Source: Pseudoips prasinana | Taxonomy: Eukaryota > Arthropoda > Insecta > Lepidoptera > Nolidae | Reading direction: 5' to 3' | Assembly: GCA_951640165.1 (NCBI GenBank) | Contig: OX621237.1 | Span: 14,694,001-14,758,000, forward strand | DNA length: 64,000 nt | Shown here: positions 11,941-23,690 of the stretch, piece after piece | How positions within the stretch are numbered: the first letter of the stretch is position 1 | How the letters are laid out: each line of letters begins with the position of its first letter | Position numbers and translations under genes: made by a program | Notes under the pieces: model-generated | Told to the model about the DNA's origin: nothing | The model's database searches: none | The model's input: the letters and a program-made list of their open reading frames with translations, nothing else

Positions 11941-12198
11941 GTATCCGACTTCTGATCCAGTGTTGTAACCAAACACTGAAGACTATATTAAACTTCACTA
12001 AATAGTCATATAGCTTCAATAAACTTCCATATACCTAGTCTGATTGTGAGTGTTAGTATCTCTCTTCTAAGATGCTAGAACCGTCCGCTAGAACAATGGA
12101 TGTCCGTTGCAGTTTCTTCTGATTCTTGGCAACATCTTTAGTTTGAACATTTGCTTATTAATTCTTTCGTGTCTGCGTTGAGATTTTCTTTTCGGGTT

Positions 12199-12416
12199 TA
12201 AATCTCTAAGATTAAAAATACCTCACGTTAAAACACCTCCGTTCCAAATACCTAATGGTTTAAATGTGTAAAATTAGAACTTCCCGTTAAAACACCTCCA
12301 TTCAATATACCTAAAGTAAAAATACTTAATAGGTATTTTAAACCATTAGATATTTTTGTTTTAGGTATTTTGAACGGAGGTGTTTTAACGTGAGATTTTT
12401 TAATTTTAGAGATTTA
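12199..12416. repeat. Foldback element, 65-80-bp imperfect arms
   Basis: The arms at about 12199-12264 and 12337-12416 are inverse complements with small indels. Shared cores are ACGTTAAAACACCTCCGTTC and TAATGGTTTAAA. The loop itself repeats part of the arm (GTTAAAACACCTCC). No transposase is encoded, so this is a foldback or MITE relic. Confidence 0.75.
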
Positions 12417-14357
12417 AGTACGTAGGTACCCCTGTTGTATGTGCTACATGCTGTAGGTACGTGTCAGATTCGGTAGCATTTCTTTTTGTTCATTTTTTCT
12501 ATCTACGGTCAGTTTTACAGCTATAATCAGATATTGTGTTTTTTATTCGCTTTTATGAGGTTATCACATCACAAGATGTGGTCTCTCTTATTAAAATTAA
12601 AATTTTATATTCTTATTGTGGCTAGCCGTGGCTGTTTCAATCGATATGTACAGTTGTATTTAGGAGTGTTGCTTGTATTTAAAGAGTGTCTTGGCTATTT
12701 CTGTGATGGTTGTGTTTATGTCTGTAGTCCTCAAAATACTTCTTAATTTGTTCCTTGATAGTTATTGCTTCCAAGTATTCATGAACTTCTGTGTTACATA
12801 CTTTACGTGTCAGATTCAGCAGCATGTTGCTTCGAATTAAATCGTAGATGGTCCATGATCTAATAATTTGTCCTACTGGTTGGAAGGAAATCTAATAAGA
12901 CTACTATAAATAAGTCATTTCAATGTGATAACCCAATATGAACTATTTGTTGTTCGAAAAAGTTTTTATTACCTAAAAACTACTTCTAAACTAAATAAAC
13001 AGTACATTTTGGCATGCCATAAAGATCTGTGTAAACATTGAAAGTTAATTCAATTCTAAGAATAAGACAAAAACATGTTTGTAAACATTAGTATTACGTA
13101 GACAAACAAGTATAATTAATTCTGTTTGATACTACGTAGGCACACTTGGTTTGACGCATTGGTATGTGGAACTACGACTCGGACTTTAGAATGTTGGTAA
13201 ACATAATACTCGTATTATAATAAAACGTCAATTTAGAAGAAGAAACGTCAATCGTCAAACGTTCATCCGAAAGTTTTCTTACTCTTCTTTTAAAGCGGTT
13301 CCCCGGGACATGCCTGGGCCTAACCGATCGGTGTCATTTCATAGTGGCTTACAGGAGCTGCCGTGGTGGGTAAAAGGAAGGCACTAGTCACACCCAAAAG
13401 TACTAGTACTACTTTACATCAATTGAGAATTTTACCTTACCTTCGACACAGGAGACTTGTGTGTCACCTACTGATTTTAATTCAATTTTTCAATAATAAT
13501 TGAGCGCAAGGAACGTAAAGTTCAGGAATAAGTAGTAACTGTGGTAAAACATCGAAGTTTATAACAATTTAGACGAAATTATCATACAGTTCATTTATAG
13601 ACGAACTTTTAGATACAAACATGAACTAAGAAAAAAATATCTGACTGATTTGGGAGACGTCATATTTTATTACCTGAAGTAGTGAAGTTTGGTGCCAGCA
13701 ACCCCCTTTTAACTACTCGTACTCTATTGGAGCTTCGGCAGTGGCAGAATTGTTCGATAGAGCCTCCCACATTGCTTCGAATTGGAGGTCGTTTAAAGTT
13801 TCTTTAACCTTATCTGATTTTGACAAGCATTGACGTGGGGTCTGAGTGCCCGCTCTCTCTCTCACTCTGTATCGCCACGTTTCAAGGCGAATGGGTGACA
13901 GCTTCTTTTTTCAGCTTTTTGTTTGGCGAAAGAATAAGTTTAGCTATACACGTTACAACGTGGTAATGCAGCCAGCCTACTGGACACGTTTTCCCATGGC
14001 CTCGATTCGAAGGAAAACAATGACGCCCTCTGTATTTTGCTATCATTAATTTATGTATATAATTAACTTTTTTTATAGTTTCTGTTTTTCTATCTAATAG
14101 TGATGAAGTTTTAAGATGATTATAATTAATTGTAAAATTGTTCTTAAATAAATAATTAAGACATTTAGCATTATTATTATTATTACACAGCAAGTGACAA
14201 GCTCATGATCACCATCGATACTTAAAACTACAATTTTGTTGTTATATCTGTCTTATTCTTAGCCAGGCCTTAATTCCGAGCATTGGGCGTCATTTATACT
14301 TTTTTCCGTCGTCAAAAAGGAGGATGGTACTCAATTAGATTGATGTTTTTTCTTGTA
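12417..14357. other. Intergenic, nothing recognised
   Basis: Several short frames occur but none has conserved motifs. Short foldbacks lie near 13090-13135 (ATTACGTAGACAAACA and its partner). A moderately GC-rich patch at 13290-13400 may be an old repeat. Confidence 0.5.
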
Positions 14358-14500
14358 TGTACAGACGCCAGCACATCCAGCTATTCCAATCTGTCAAATT
14401 TCTTTTATAGATTTTCAACTTTATCACAAAAGAATAAGGTTAATTTTCAATTGGGGAACATTGACAGATTGGGGTAGCTAAAAGTGCTGGCGTCTGTACA
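14358..14500. mobile_element. Small MITE / foldback (143 bp)
   Basis: TGTACAGACGCCAGCAC at the left end is matched exactly by GTGCTGGCGTCTGTACA at the right end, and pairing continues inward with gaps (CCAATCTGTCAA with TTGACAGATTGG). The centre is non-coding. The terminal inverted repeat identifies a non-autonomous DNA element. No target duplication could be read. Confidence 0.75.
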
Positions 14501-15595
14501 TCGATTACTCCGGAATTTGGGAACCGATTTACGAGTTTTTTTTAATTATGCATAGAAGAAGTTTGCAAATTGGTCCCACTTTATGGACTTAAGCTGAGTA
14601 GTTTTTAAACCAGCTTCAATATATTTGTTTCAAGCGCCTATTATTTTGTTTGCCATTTACGTGTATCTCGTACGTGCTGCTTATTTTATTGTTTAAGAAA
14701 AGCTCTTGTGTTTGAAGATAACAAAAATATTTAATAAACATATACTCAGCAGTTTATTTTACCAGTCCTAATAGTTCAGTCTCACCACACAAAGACATGC
14801 TCATAACAGTATTTAATACACGGATTTTCAATTCGGGTTGGCAAGTATTCTGTAGTGTGCTAGTTTTTTTGTTTATTGTATTTAATTTTCAAATTGACAA
14901 ACAAAGTTACTACTTATTTCCAAAGAAATCTTTTCCAGTAGACCTGCGAAAGGAGATACTAGAAAAAAAGAATACGTGTGTAATAGACTCGCATAGTCTA
15001 TAAATATATAGTACATACATAAATTGTAGTTGTATCTAAGATATAGAGGACCGACTTCAATATAATACTTATGCCAGAGAGTTCCATAACCTGACTGCCT
15101 GGACAGTGTAGGGGAAGGAATAGAAATTGTTGTTATGGAGACACCCATACCACACTCACAAATACGATTCCCGGAATTATTTTCGGACTTGATCACGCTG
15201 AAATATCTACATAATTGTAGTACATAGATAAAGGTAGATCCTATGATAATTAAGTCAACACAAGTACCTGCTTTATAAAATGCTTCCAGTCCATGAGAAA
15301 GTTCAGCTACTGATAGCTGTTGAATACTTCTGCAGCGGTGAATTTAAGATCAAACCAAAAGACCCAGTAGAACAAATAATGTATTTATAATCCCCACGTA
15401 TAGTTATCAACCTTTTTGGTAAAATACATAGAAGTTATGTAGTCCCTAAACTTTATAATATAATTTCCCCAGGTCCTAACTAATAACTTAAACCTTACTA
15501 AAACATATATTCAAGAACATATTAAAAAAGTTTCTCATAAATTGTGTAGAATTTGAAATATTTGTAAATAGTACCTAAGTAGGTATACGATGATA
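14501..15595. other. Intergenic, nothing recognised
   Basis: AT-rich, with several short frames lacking recognisable motifs. No terminal repeats or arrays were seen. Confidence 0.5.
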
Positions 15596-17085
15596 TATGA
15601 ATATCTTACTTGATAAACTTAACCAAATCGGTATGAGAGGTACACAGCTCCAACTTTTTGAAAGCTATCTGACTAACCGGTCATAAAGAGTAGCCTTAGG
15701 ATCATACTTAAGCTCGGATCTTCCTGTAACATACGGGGTTCCTCAGGGAAGCATCTTTCTTAACTCCGCTTACACAGGGCACATTAATTTCATATGCAGA
15801 TGACACTGCCCTTATCTTTATGGGAGACACCTGGAGCGAGACCTTCAATATAGCTCCAAAAGGTCTAAATTATGTTACAGCTCGTTTGCGTAACACTCGT
15901 TTAACTCTGAATGTAAGTAAGACAAAATTTATTTGTTTCTCATTTCGAAATACTGACCCTCCTAACGACCTTACATTAACTGCGCACACATGTTTTAAGT
16001 GAAATGACGGCCTATGTTCTTGTGAACCTCTTGAACAAACCTCACACATAAAATACCTAGGTATCGTAATCTTACTTTCAAAAGGCATATAACATCCCTT
16101 AGCTCTAGAATTCGAAAGTTATTGGTAATTTTCAAAAAACTCCGTCACGGTTTAGACCCTAATTTATTAAAAACAACCCAAATCTTCATTGATAGGATCT
16201 TACCTATTTTTCATTATGCCAATCTATCTGTACTTACGGCATTCTTGTTTGGGGAGGTTCTCCCAAAACTACTATTAAACCAGTGGAAGTTGCACAGCGA
16301 GCATTACTGAAAGTTTCCACCTGCAAACATTTCTTATACCCCACCAAACTACTATACCAAAACTGTGAAGTACTGACCATAGGCCAATTACACATTCTAA
16401 ACATTGTACTCAGGAAACACAACGAATTAAAATTTGACCCTCTACAGTTGACTAAACGTAAGTCTTACTACGTTTGTAGACAACTACGCAAATTTCGTTA
16501 CATCGTTTGCGCATAGATTTTACAGCTTTCTGGGCCCCTTTTTATACAACAAAGTCAACAAAAAATTATTTATATATCCAGATATGATATTCCAAGCGAA
16601 AAAAAAACGAATAGCCTGGCTACTTACACTGTCATACGAAGAAACTGAAGACCTGATGAATACTATCCATTAAACTTTAGAATAAATCTCACAATTTGCC
16701 CCAATAGAAACCGGTTCCAGAAACACAAACCGGACCAACAAAGGACCCAACGCACATTACCTTGTTCTCACTCCAGTCACTCACTTCATACATACAGCCC
16801 TTCACGCTGTACACACACTCCCACACACTCACATAGGATCTTTTAATATATATTATTTTGCATGTTTCGTATGTATATCATAATAACCATTCACATCACC
16901 CAAAACAACACGTTGCACTAGTTTTTAGAATTCTCCGGAGAGAGCCTGGAGATCTGTAGTACAGGTTTCGACCTAGTTCAGACTCCAGACTCTCACACGA
17001 CCGTTTTACTTTCAAGCAATTTGTAAACCTGCTGTTTTCTGTAATTCCTTGTGAGATGTGAATAAACATTTATTATTATTATAAT
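15596..17085 (+). pseudogene. Decayed LINE reverse transcriptase with 3' tail
   Basis: Fragments in shifting frames follow ORF2 order: GVPQGSIF (about 15737), the palm YADDTALIF (about 15797-15825), LNVSKTKFICF (about 15906), KLLVIFKKLRHGLDPNLLKT (about 16115-16175), then PVEVAQRALLKVSTCKHFLYP and QNCEVLTIGQL. A 3' UTR and a TTA-repeat tail (about 17068-17085) close the element. The active-site Asp pair is still legible, but frameshifts and stops make the copy dead. The type is Jockey-like. The 5' part is truncated at about 15600. Confidence 0.8.
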
Positions 17086-17918
17086 TATATCAGAAAATAG
17101 GAAAAAGCGAGCTTCATCTGCCAACAAACTGGTATACAGTTTGGCAGAAGTATAATATTTAAGTAAAGAAGTATACTAATTGTGAATGACAAAATCTAGG
17201 TTTCTTTCTTCCTAAAAGTTTGTGGGTGGGATAAAATATTTAAAACAAATCCTAGAAAGTGGTCGGTTTTGTTCAACAATCGAACTCACACTACGACGGT
17301 TTTATTTAAGAACCTATTTACCAGTCATACTTTGCTGATAAATTTAGATTCTGTCTAGAAAGCTCGAGTATCTGAGGGCAAATTACGTCAATGTACAAGA
17401 GACAGTATGACGCTCCGACCATCATCACCCTACGTAGAAATATCGCTTTCTCATTCGCATGCACAAAAAGTCCCAATAGTGCATCTCCGTGTCGGTAGTT
17501 GCCCTGAGGTGTGGTTTGCACTTAAAAGAGGTGGGTTACTTAGTTTATGGTCTTATTTGCTATACTGCTTCAGCCTTTACTCACTTCTATCCTGCGGCGA
17601 AGCACTGTGAACGTCAAATTATAAAAAATAAACTGATACAAAACTTTCTCAGTCCCAATGTCCACGCAATAACAATCCAGTAGAATTCTAGTACTCTCTC
17701 AATTAGCCTTCTGTCGCAAAAAAAGTAGATTCTACTATAACTCTACTAAGAAATTAAAGCCTACCTAACTGTATATGACAGCACTGTTCCGGAGCAAGAG
17801 ATCCCGTTTATATACCTGAATTCCCTTATCTTCTTTAAACGTATCCACGTACGTTCCATGTATCCAGTTCTATGTGTTGATCATTAACAAAGAGCAGGGT
17901 CATACACTGCGCCAGGCT
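17086..17918. other. Intergenic, nothing recognised
   Basis: Short overlapping frames at 17318-17683 lack family motifs. No repeats with clear boundaries were seen. Confidence 0.5.
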
Positions 17919-18325
17919 TGGGTCGTGGTCCACCTTCTTAGTTTACCTGGGTGGACCACGGGCACTTTTCTTGCCGATGGTCCACCTAAATGTTGAGTAA
18001 TAAGCAAATCAAAACGGTTTATAGGCCATGGTCCACCTAAAACTAATCCTACGTGATCGTGAAAAATAAAATTATGACGCGCTCGGCGGCCGCTACCGCA
18101 GCACGCTCGCTTAGCTCGCTTGGCTAATCTATTGTACATCTGTATCAGAGATTTCATGTTCCTTCCTTTTTTTAATGCATGATTTCTTGCAATGCGACAT
18201 GCATATTATTTTATTAAGGTGGACCACCGGCAAGATAAAGTGCCCGTGATCAACCTAAGTAGACCACCGGCAAGAAAAGTGCCCTTGGTCCACCCAGGTG
18301 AACTAAGCAGGTCGACCACGACCCA
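17919..18325. mobile_element. MITE with 68-70-bp terminal inverted repeats
   Basis: The ends at 17919-17987 and 18257-18325 are inverse complements with few mismatches. They start TGGGTCGTGGTCCACC and contain GGGCACTTTTCTTGCC. The motif GGTCCACC recurs just inside both arms (near 18030 and 18220). The interior is non-coding, with a GC-rich core around 18078-18120. The long arms and about 407-bp length fit a non-autonomous DNA transposon of unassigned superfamily. Confidence 0.8.
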
Positions 18326-18791
18326 TTCGGTCACCGCGCGTTCTGGGTATACCTTAATGTAAACTAATTCTCTCACGGTCAGCTCTATTTGACTCATAGC
18401 AAATAATACGAACAATATATTATTATACTACATATTATCTGTTGGTACGATTGCTTATTGCTATAATATAATGCTTATTACACTACATATTATCTGTTGG
18501 TAGGATAGTTTAGCTACAAGGAAGCCTTATCTTGACTGATAGACATATGATACATTATTATCTTGTTTCTAATTTCATCCTAATTACAAGGATTAAAAAA
18601 TCGAATCATGGATTAGTCTTCAGCCTAAATTAATATAAGGCATTCATAGCCAACTGCGTATTTAGTACATACCATATACAATTGGATTTGGTACAATCAG
18701 CCCCGAGACAAAAATAAGTTTAATATCTAATCTGAGCGTCTTTTGTTTTAAATAATGTTTAGTTTAGTACTATTTTGTATGACAATCTAGC
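18326..18791. other. Intergenic; short direct repeat
   Basis: ACATATTATCTGTTGGTA occurs twice (about 18430 and 18486), a local duplication about 56 bases apart. Nothing else is recognised. Confidence 0.5.
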
Positions 18792-20236
18792 CTATAGACC
18801 AGTGTTTTTCAACCTGTGGTTCAAAAAGCGAAGCCTCTATAGGTGGGTCGCGAAGCTTCTATAGGGAATTCGTAAAAGGTTCGGAAAGCTAGTCACAGCA
18901 CGGCTGCTGCAAATACATTAAAAGTTAAGCGCGAAGTTCCAAAACTCTGTACTTTGTCTCTTGATAACCACCTAACCTCTGTATGATAAAGTAAATTTTG
19001 GTGGAATACTCCCATATTTACAATAATTTAAAAAACAGACGTATCCGAAACGTTTTTTCTTTAATAGAATTTACTTTTTTTATAATAATATTTTGAACTT
19101 GGCTGTATTCCTGTGGCAAGGTTTTGGCCGCATTAGCTTGACGATGGAGAAAACTATGCGTAGAGCTGTAGTATTCGTGGGAAGCGCTAAACAAAAAAGT
19201 ATTTCTTCCATTACATTTTCATTGGATTCAACGCACAAAAGTTAGAAAGTGCACACATTCCGCAGTATCGGTAGATTCATCAAATTTCAAAGAGTCTTCG
19301 AAACATCAGTCATCATATCGCTTATCCTCGATTGAATAAAATATCTAAAAAATCTTTATCAAGAGAAAACTTCAAAGGATATAACGCACTGTGATTTATT
19401 CCCAATCACAGTAAATCCGAATTTCAAATAACTGACGTAATGAAAAAGTTCTTCCTTATTATAGTTTCATCACTCCCGCTTGAAGTTGGCGGTTCTGTTG
19501 GTCTATTCAGACTTTTATCCATTTTCAATAATTAAAAACCACTGTTGGATACGTAAAATAGCTGGCAATGGCTGGCGCATAGCCATCGTCACCCATCATC
19601 TCGATTACTCATTCCCTCAACTCGCATTTTAATTATGTCATATTATTTATCCGTATTATATATGATTTATCACAAAAGAAAACCTAATTCTTAGCATTCC
19701 ATGGATTTACCGTGAGGAAACCGGGTCCATCTCGAAGTAGAGAAGGGAACACACGACAGAGTGTGAGACTTGCGACTTAGATGTAGGTTTAAGGAGGCCC
19801 CCTGTGATGCATTGATGCTCACTTTCTCTGTCTCTCAGTGTTCCCCCCGCTTCCTAGCCAAATTTGGTAAGATCCTAACAATGCAGCTTTGGATACTCGT
19901 TCTAATATAGAACCTAAGAAAGTTCTTGATAATTCTAGGTCTTTTAATATGTTATAGAGGGATTTTGCTGGTATACCCCTCGCATCCACTTCCACGGCAT
20001 ATAAATTAACCACGAGGCCGTTTCTGGTTAGTTCATTTGATATGTCGTAATACTTATTTGCCTTGAACGCGTGATCTTTAGGGATGTTAGTTTCCCAGGG
20101 TACGGTAGGCTCTATTAGCACGACGCGTAAATACATGGAAAAAAGCTGGCATAAAAACGGGCAGGGCGGTCGCGAAAAATTTCATCACACTAAAGGGGCC
20201 GCGTCATGAAAAAGGTTGAAATACGCTGCTATAGAC
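18792..20236. mobile_element. hAT transposon remnant with 8-bp TSD
   Basis: CTATAGAC occurs at 18792-18799 and again at 20229-20236, exactly flanking the element. The left end starts CAGTGTTTTTCAACCTGTGG and the right end, inverted, starts CAGCGTATTTCAACCTTTTT. CAG.G..TTTCAACCT ends plus an 8-bp duplication are diagnostic of hAT elements of the ZBED/Charlie kind. The 1,429-bp body has no intact transposase. It includes a foreign retrotransposon-like frame at 19819-20136. Confidence 0.9.
19819..20136 (-). pseudogene. Retrotransposon C-terminal domain fragment inside the hAT
   Basis: The 105-aa frame contains TVPWETNI, then KANKYYDISNEL, then VVNLYAVEVDARGIPAKS. The arrangement TVPWE...KY..L...V..VEV.ARG resembles the C-terminal restriction-endonuclease-like segment conserved in several non-LTR retrotransposon polyproteins. 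No reverse transcriptase precedes it. It may be a captured fragment or an insertion into the hAT. Assignment rests on motif resemblance only. Confidence 0.45.
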
Positions 20237-20269
20237 TAATGAGTAATTATATATTAACTTTTTATATAA

Positions 20270-20770
20270 GGCAGAGGGAATGCGCGTATAGGCTTCATAT
20301 CACCCGTAAAGAGTGTCTGCGGGTGGGTATGTCGGACTCGCACCGACTAAACCTAACCTGCCGTGGACTTCTCTTGCCGCCTGATGGGAGGAACCCCGGG
20401 AACGCGTGTATGCTGCTCCGGTGCCCCTCTTTTGCGCCATGTCTCACATAATCGGGACACGTACCCTCGGAGGGCTCTGCATTGCCCTCCCCTATTGCTG
20501 AGTCCTGCCAGTCCGGCACAGCGACTGCGCCACAAACAGATCGCTGTCTTCCCGGAGCTGCCGTAGAGCGTTACACTACCTACTAACTTACACTTGTCAT
20601 ACTGCCACCGCAGCCTCGAGGGGAGTTGGGCTACCGACTACTGCCACCGCCGCTCCGGCACCTCCTCCATCTACGAGCGGGATCGGGAACGAGTCGATCC
20701 CGCTCGTAGACAGTGGCCTCCTTCTGGAGCATAACTGCCTCACAGAAGGACACCACGGCGAATTCTATAT
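20270..20770 (+). repeat. GC-rich interspersed repeat
   Basis: This block is clearly richer in GC than its flanks and starts near AGAGTGTCTGCGGGTGGG. A partial inverted copy lies at 9040-9270. It contains a perfect hairpin at 20671-20709 (CTACGAGCGGGATCG and its complement). Overlapping open frames on both strands reflect the GC content and have no recognisable domain. Its edge abuts the hAT at 20236. Confidence 0.6.
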
Positions 20771-22439
20771 ATTAACCTAAACTTCTACTTAAATATAACA
20801 TCTAATAATCAGTCCATCGACTTTTATTATTTATCTGTTAATTACAAATTACAACACTAGTTCATTCTTTAGGTTTTACTATTTTAACCTCACTTTTAGC
20901 CTCACTAGGTCTGTAGTATCAAGTAGTAGGGTGGCCTCGATGCCGCGGCCGCGACCTTCACTCACATGACAGAGAAGTATTCATGAGTAGTTGTATTTTC
21001 CAATGATGTCTTTTTCGTCGTCTTCGAATGATGGTGTTGTCCCGTGACTTACTAATAGTCCTGTAACGCTGTCTCCGATTCCTCAGACTATGTACCAATG
21101 AACTCATGGAAATTTACATTAATACGAAAGTAGTAAAGCTTACTTTAAAGGAAATTCTTTGAGAAAGGAAAGTCTACACTTCGAGGTGCAAGCGCTTTAC
21201 ATATTTTTTATACCCTGTATACATATGTATTAATATCAAATCAATTTTAATTTTATAGCATTATTCCCAATGCAAAGGTTATTAAATGGTCTATGGTGGT
21301 GTTGGCGGTCAAGGTGACTGATAAGCATGCGAGAGGCCTATTGGAAAACTTGACCAATTCTGACTCTAGTGTGACCAATGTCTACACGAAAATACTAGAG
21401 TATCGACTATACCATAGAGTTCAAGAAGTTACATATGGTTTCATTTTTATATCGTGTATTCAATGCAGTGATTTTTTTTCAATAGCTACAATACTCAGTT
21501 TTATTTAAACTCTGTTCTAGATGGAGTCACGAGAACTGCTAACAAGAAAATAATTTTGAATATTCAACCCCTAATGATTTATACTTGGGTATAAGAATTT
21601 GTGAGGAAGCTCACAGATACTGGTATTAGTATTAATGTCACACCTAGTATAAAATATGCTCACACTATTATACTAGGCACCTAGTATTTAAAAACTTACA
21701 TGACTTTGGCATTGCCGACCCACCCTCCTCTCCTCAATGAGCTTTGCCGAACTTCCTCAGTAGAAGAGTCTGCTCGTAGAAGAAAGAAACGCTATTTTCT
21801 ACCTCGCTTAACTTTAATTCATTATCCTAAATTAAACTTCCAACATTCCGAGAATGAATATTTTGAAACCACCATTATTAAAACAATTTAATAAACAAAA
21901 AAAGTTATTGTTGAATCATATTGGTTTGAAGGTAAATTAGTAACAACGCACTTGCGGGCACTCTAGTCTTACAAGTGTCCTGGATGGCGCATTGAGTACC
22001 AGTAGCTGAACCACTGAAGTGAAAACGCTTGACCAACACCAGGCTTGACAAAGTCCGCAAGACTCATTACGGAATCTTGAGAAATTACGATTCGCTGATA
22101 TGGCCAAGTGAAGAGTTAAGGAACTCTTAAGGAATTTTGGGTTCCAGATTTCCACCCCGGGTCGAAGAGATCGAAAACAAACTGAGAAGGATATGTCACT
22201 GAAGACTATTAAGTAATTCTAACCTAAAGTTTAGGAGTCTATAAACAAGTCGGTGATCAAATTGTCGGTCGATTTTATAGTGAGCAGTAACAGTAGCCTA
22301 TGACACTTGTAAATCACACAATGAGCTGTAGTGGCCTTAAAAAAATATCTAGAGCCTGTTCTGTAAAGTAGAGGTCGACTTACTCATAAAAGGAAAGAAC
22401 GCTACATCCTTAAAAGCTTATAAGTCTGTCACTTCTTCA
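20771..22439. other. Intergenic; one unidentified frame at 21256-21508
   Basis: Most of the stretch is featureless. From about 21256 a frame runs through IIPNAKVIKWSMVVLAVKVT and KHARGLLENLTNSDSSVTNV to 21508. Its composition is protein-like and it is preceded by an acceptor-like TTTTATAG. No family is recognised. It could be a remnant of a mobile-element gene or an exon. Confidence 0.35.
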
Positions 22440-22620
22440 TCATCATCCTGGGCCATCGGTACATACATAGCTCGTAGAACCGATTTCCGCTGGGGCATAA
22501 TATGGGGAGCTCAAACCTGAAGAAACAGCGAGGGCAAGCCCCTACAAAATGGACCGATGATCTTGTAAGGGTTGCTGGAAACCGTTGGATGCGGATAGCG
22601 CAACAATTATGACTTTTGCA
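22440..22620 (+). mobile_element. RTE LINE 3' coding fragment
   Basis: About 22528-22610 reads ARAKPLQNGPMI or, in the shifted frame, GKPPTKWTDDLVRVAGNRWM-type residues, the conserved C-terminal motif of RTE ORF2. The upstream part is broken. It is an isolated tail with no reverse transcriptase. Confidence 0.5.
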
Positions 22621-23398
22621 ATTATTTTGTGTAACTTTAATATGGAGAAATCATCATGAGTTCTTCCCACCGAACCATAAAACCAAACCAATAAGTAACT
22701 AAGACAATAAAACAGGTATTAATATCATTTCTTTTTATAAAATTAAACGTAGGTATACAAAATTTCTAGATTACATTTGTACATAATATTATCAAAAATA
22801 ACATCGTGCTACATTTTAAACAATAATACAACGAGACTAATTACGCCTTTTCCATAGAGGTTTTTATAAGGAAACACTTAAATTCTTGCCAACAGCAGTG
22901 CCAGGTTATTAAACAATTAATTAAACAAAGGTCCGGACGTTTTGTCCGTACCTACTTCTACTATTTTTGGAAACTCAAGTATTAATTGATAAATTAAATA
23001 AAATGCTAATTCGACAAATCGCTGTTGTAGTGTTAAAGCAAATATATATCAACTGATACAATTAACGCTATACGAAGTTCGAAGAAATTAGGTGAATATA
23101 TTTTTTTCTTGTTATTATTATAAAATGTTAAGCAAGGTGGTTTTGAAAAAAACACGAGTTTCACACATCGGACTTATTTTTTCAAAGAAAATATTTTGTA
23201 ATATTTCATTTGCTTAGCTATTCTTAGTATTAAATTATTCGATTAATAGAAGCAGAAATATACTGCGAGGCAGATTGACTGACGGATGGAGTGAGTCACA
23301 GGATTTCTATTTACTATTTACAGATCCTTAAAAACATTTCCAATAAAGCCCACAATGTACGAATACCTAGGTGAAAATAAATTGTAGTTAAGGCTGGT
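22621..23398. other. Intergenic, downstream of TAT
   Basis: AT-rich, with no recognisable gene or repeat structure. Confidence 0.5.
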
Positions 23399-23404
23399 TT
23401 TATT
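23399..23404 (-). terminator. Candidate TAT poly(A) signal
   Basis: AATAAA on the minus strand, about 92 bases after the TAT stop codon at 23496-23498. It is the first canonical hexamer downstream, and the spacing is ordinary for an insect 3' UTR. No transcript evidence is available. Confidence 0.5.
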
Positions 23405-23495
23405 TATGTATAAATCGGTGATTTAGATTTTTAATGGTACTTAACTTAAGTGTTCACATTACATTATAATTATTTTGTATCGCTGAGCTCTTGCT

Positions 23496-23690
23496 TCAAT
23501 GTTTACCGCTTAAGCAGCATTGTAGTTTCATTTCAGGTAAGTTAGATACGACATCCTGGAGTTCTGATTTTACCATCGATTCTTGTGCGATATGTTCTTT
23601 ACAGAAAATCTTCATCCTCTGGCATGCTTCCCGCAATATATCTTCGGGCACCGTTAGAACAATCCTCATAAAATTTGGGTAGTTGAAACA
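23496..23690 (-). CDS. TAT: TAT exon 5 with stop
   Basis: The acceptor TTTTACAG precedes TGTTTCAACTACCC. The exon encodes CFNYPNFMRIVLTVPEDIL, then EACQRMKIFCKEH and a divergent tail ending in GKH before TGA at 23498-23496. Confidence 0.93.
   Translation of the reverse strand, partial: CFNYPNFMRIVLTVPEDILREACQRMKIFCKEHIAQESMVKSELQDVVSNLPEMKLQCCLSGKH

Noticed and set aside
20206..20566. Overlapping 60-81-aa proteins on both strands
   Set aside because: They are long chance frames in a GC-rich interspersed repeat that recurs at 9040-9270. No domain is present.
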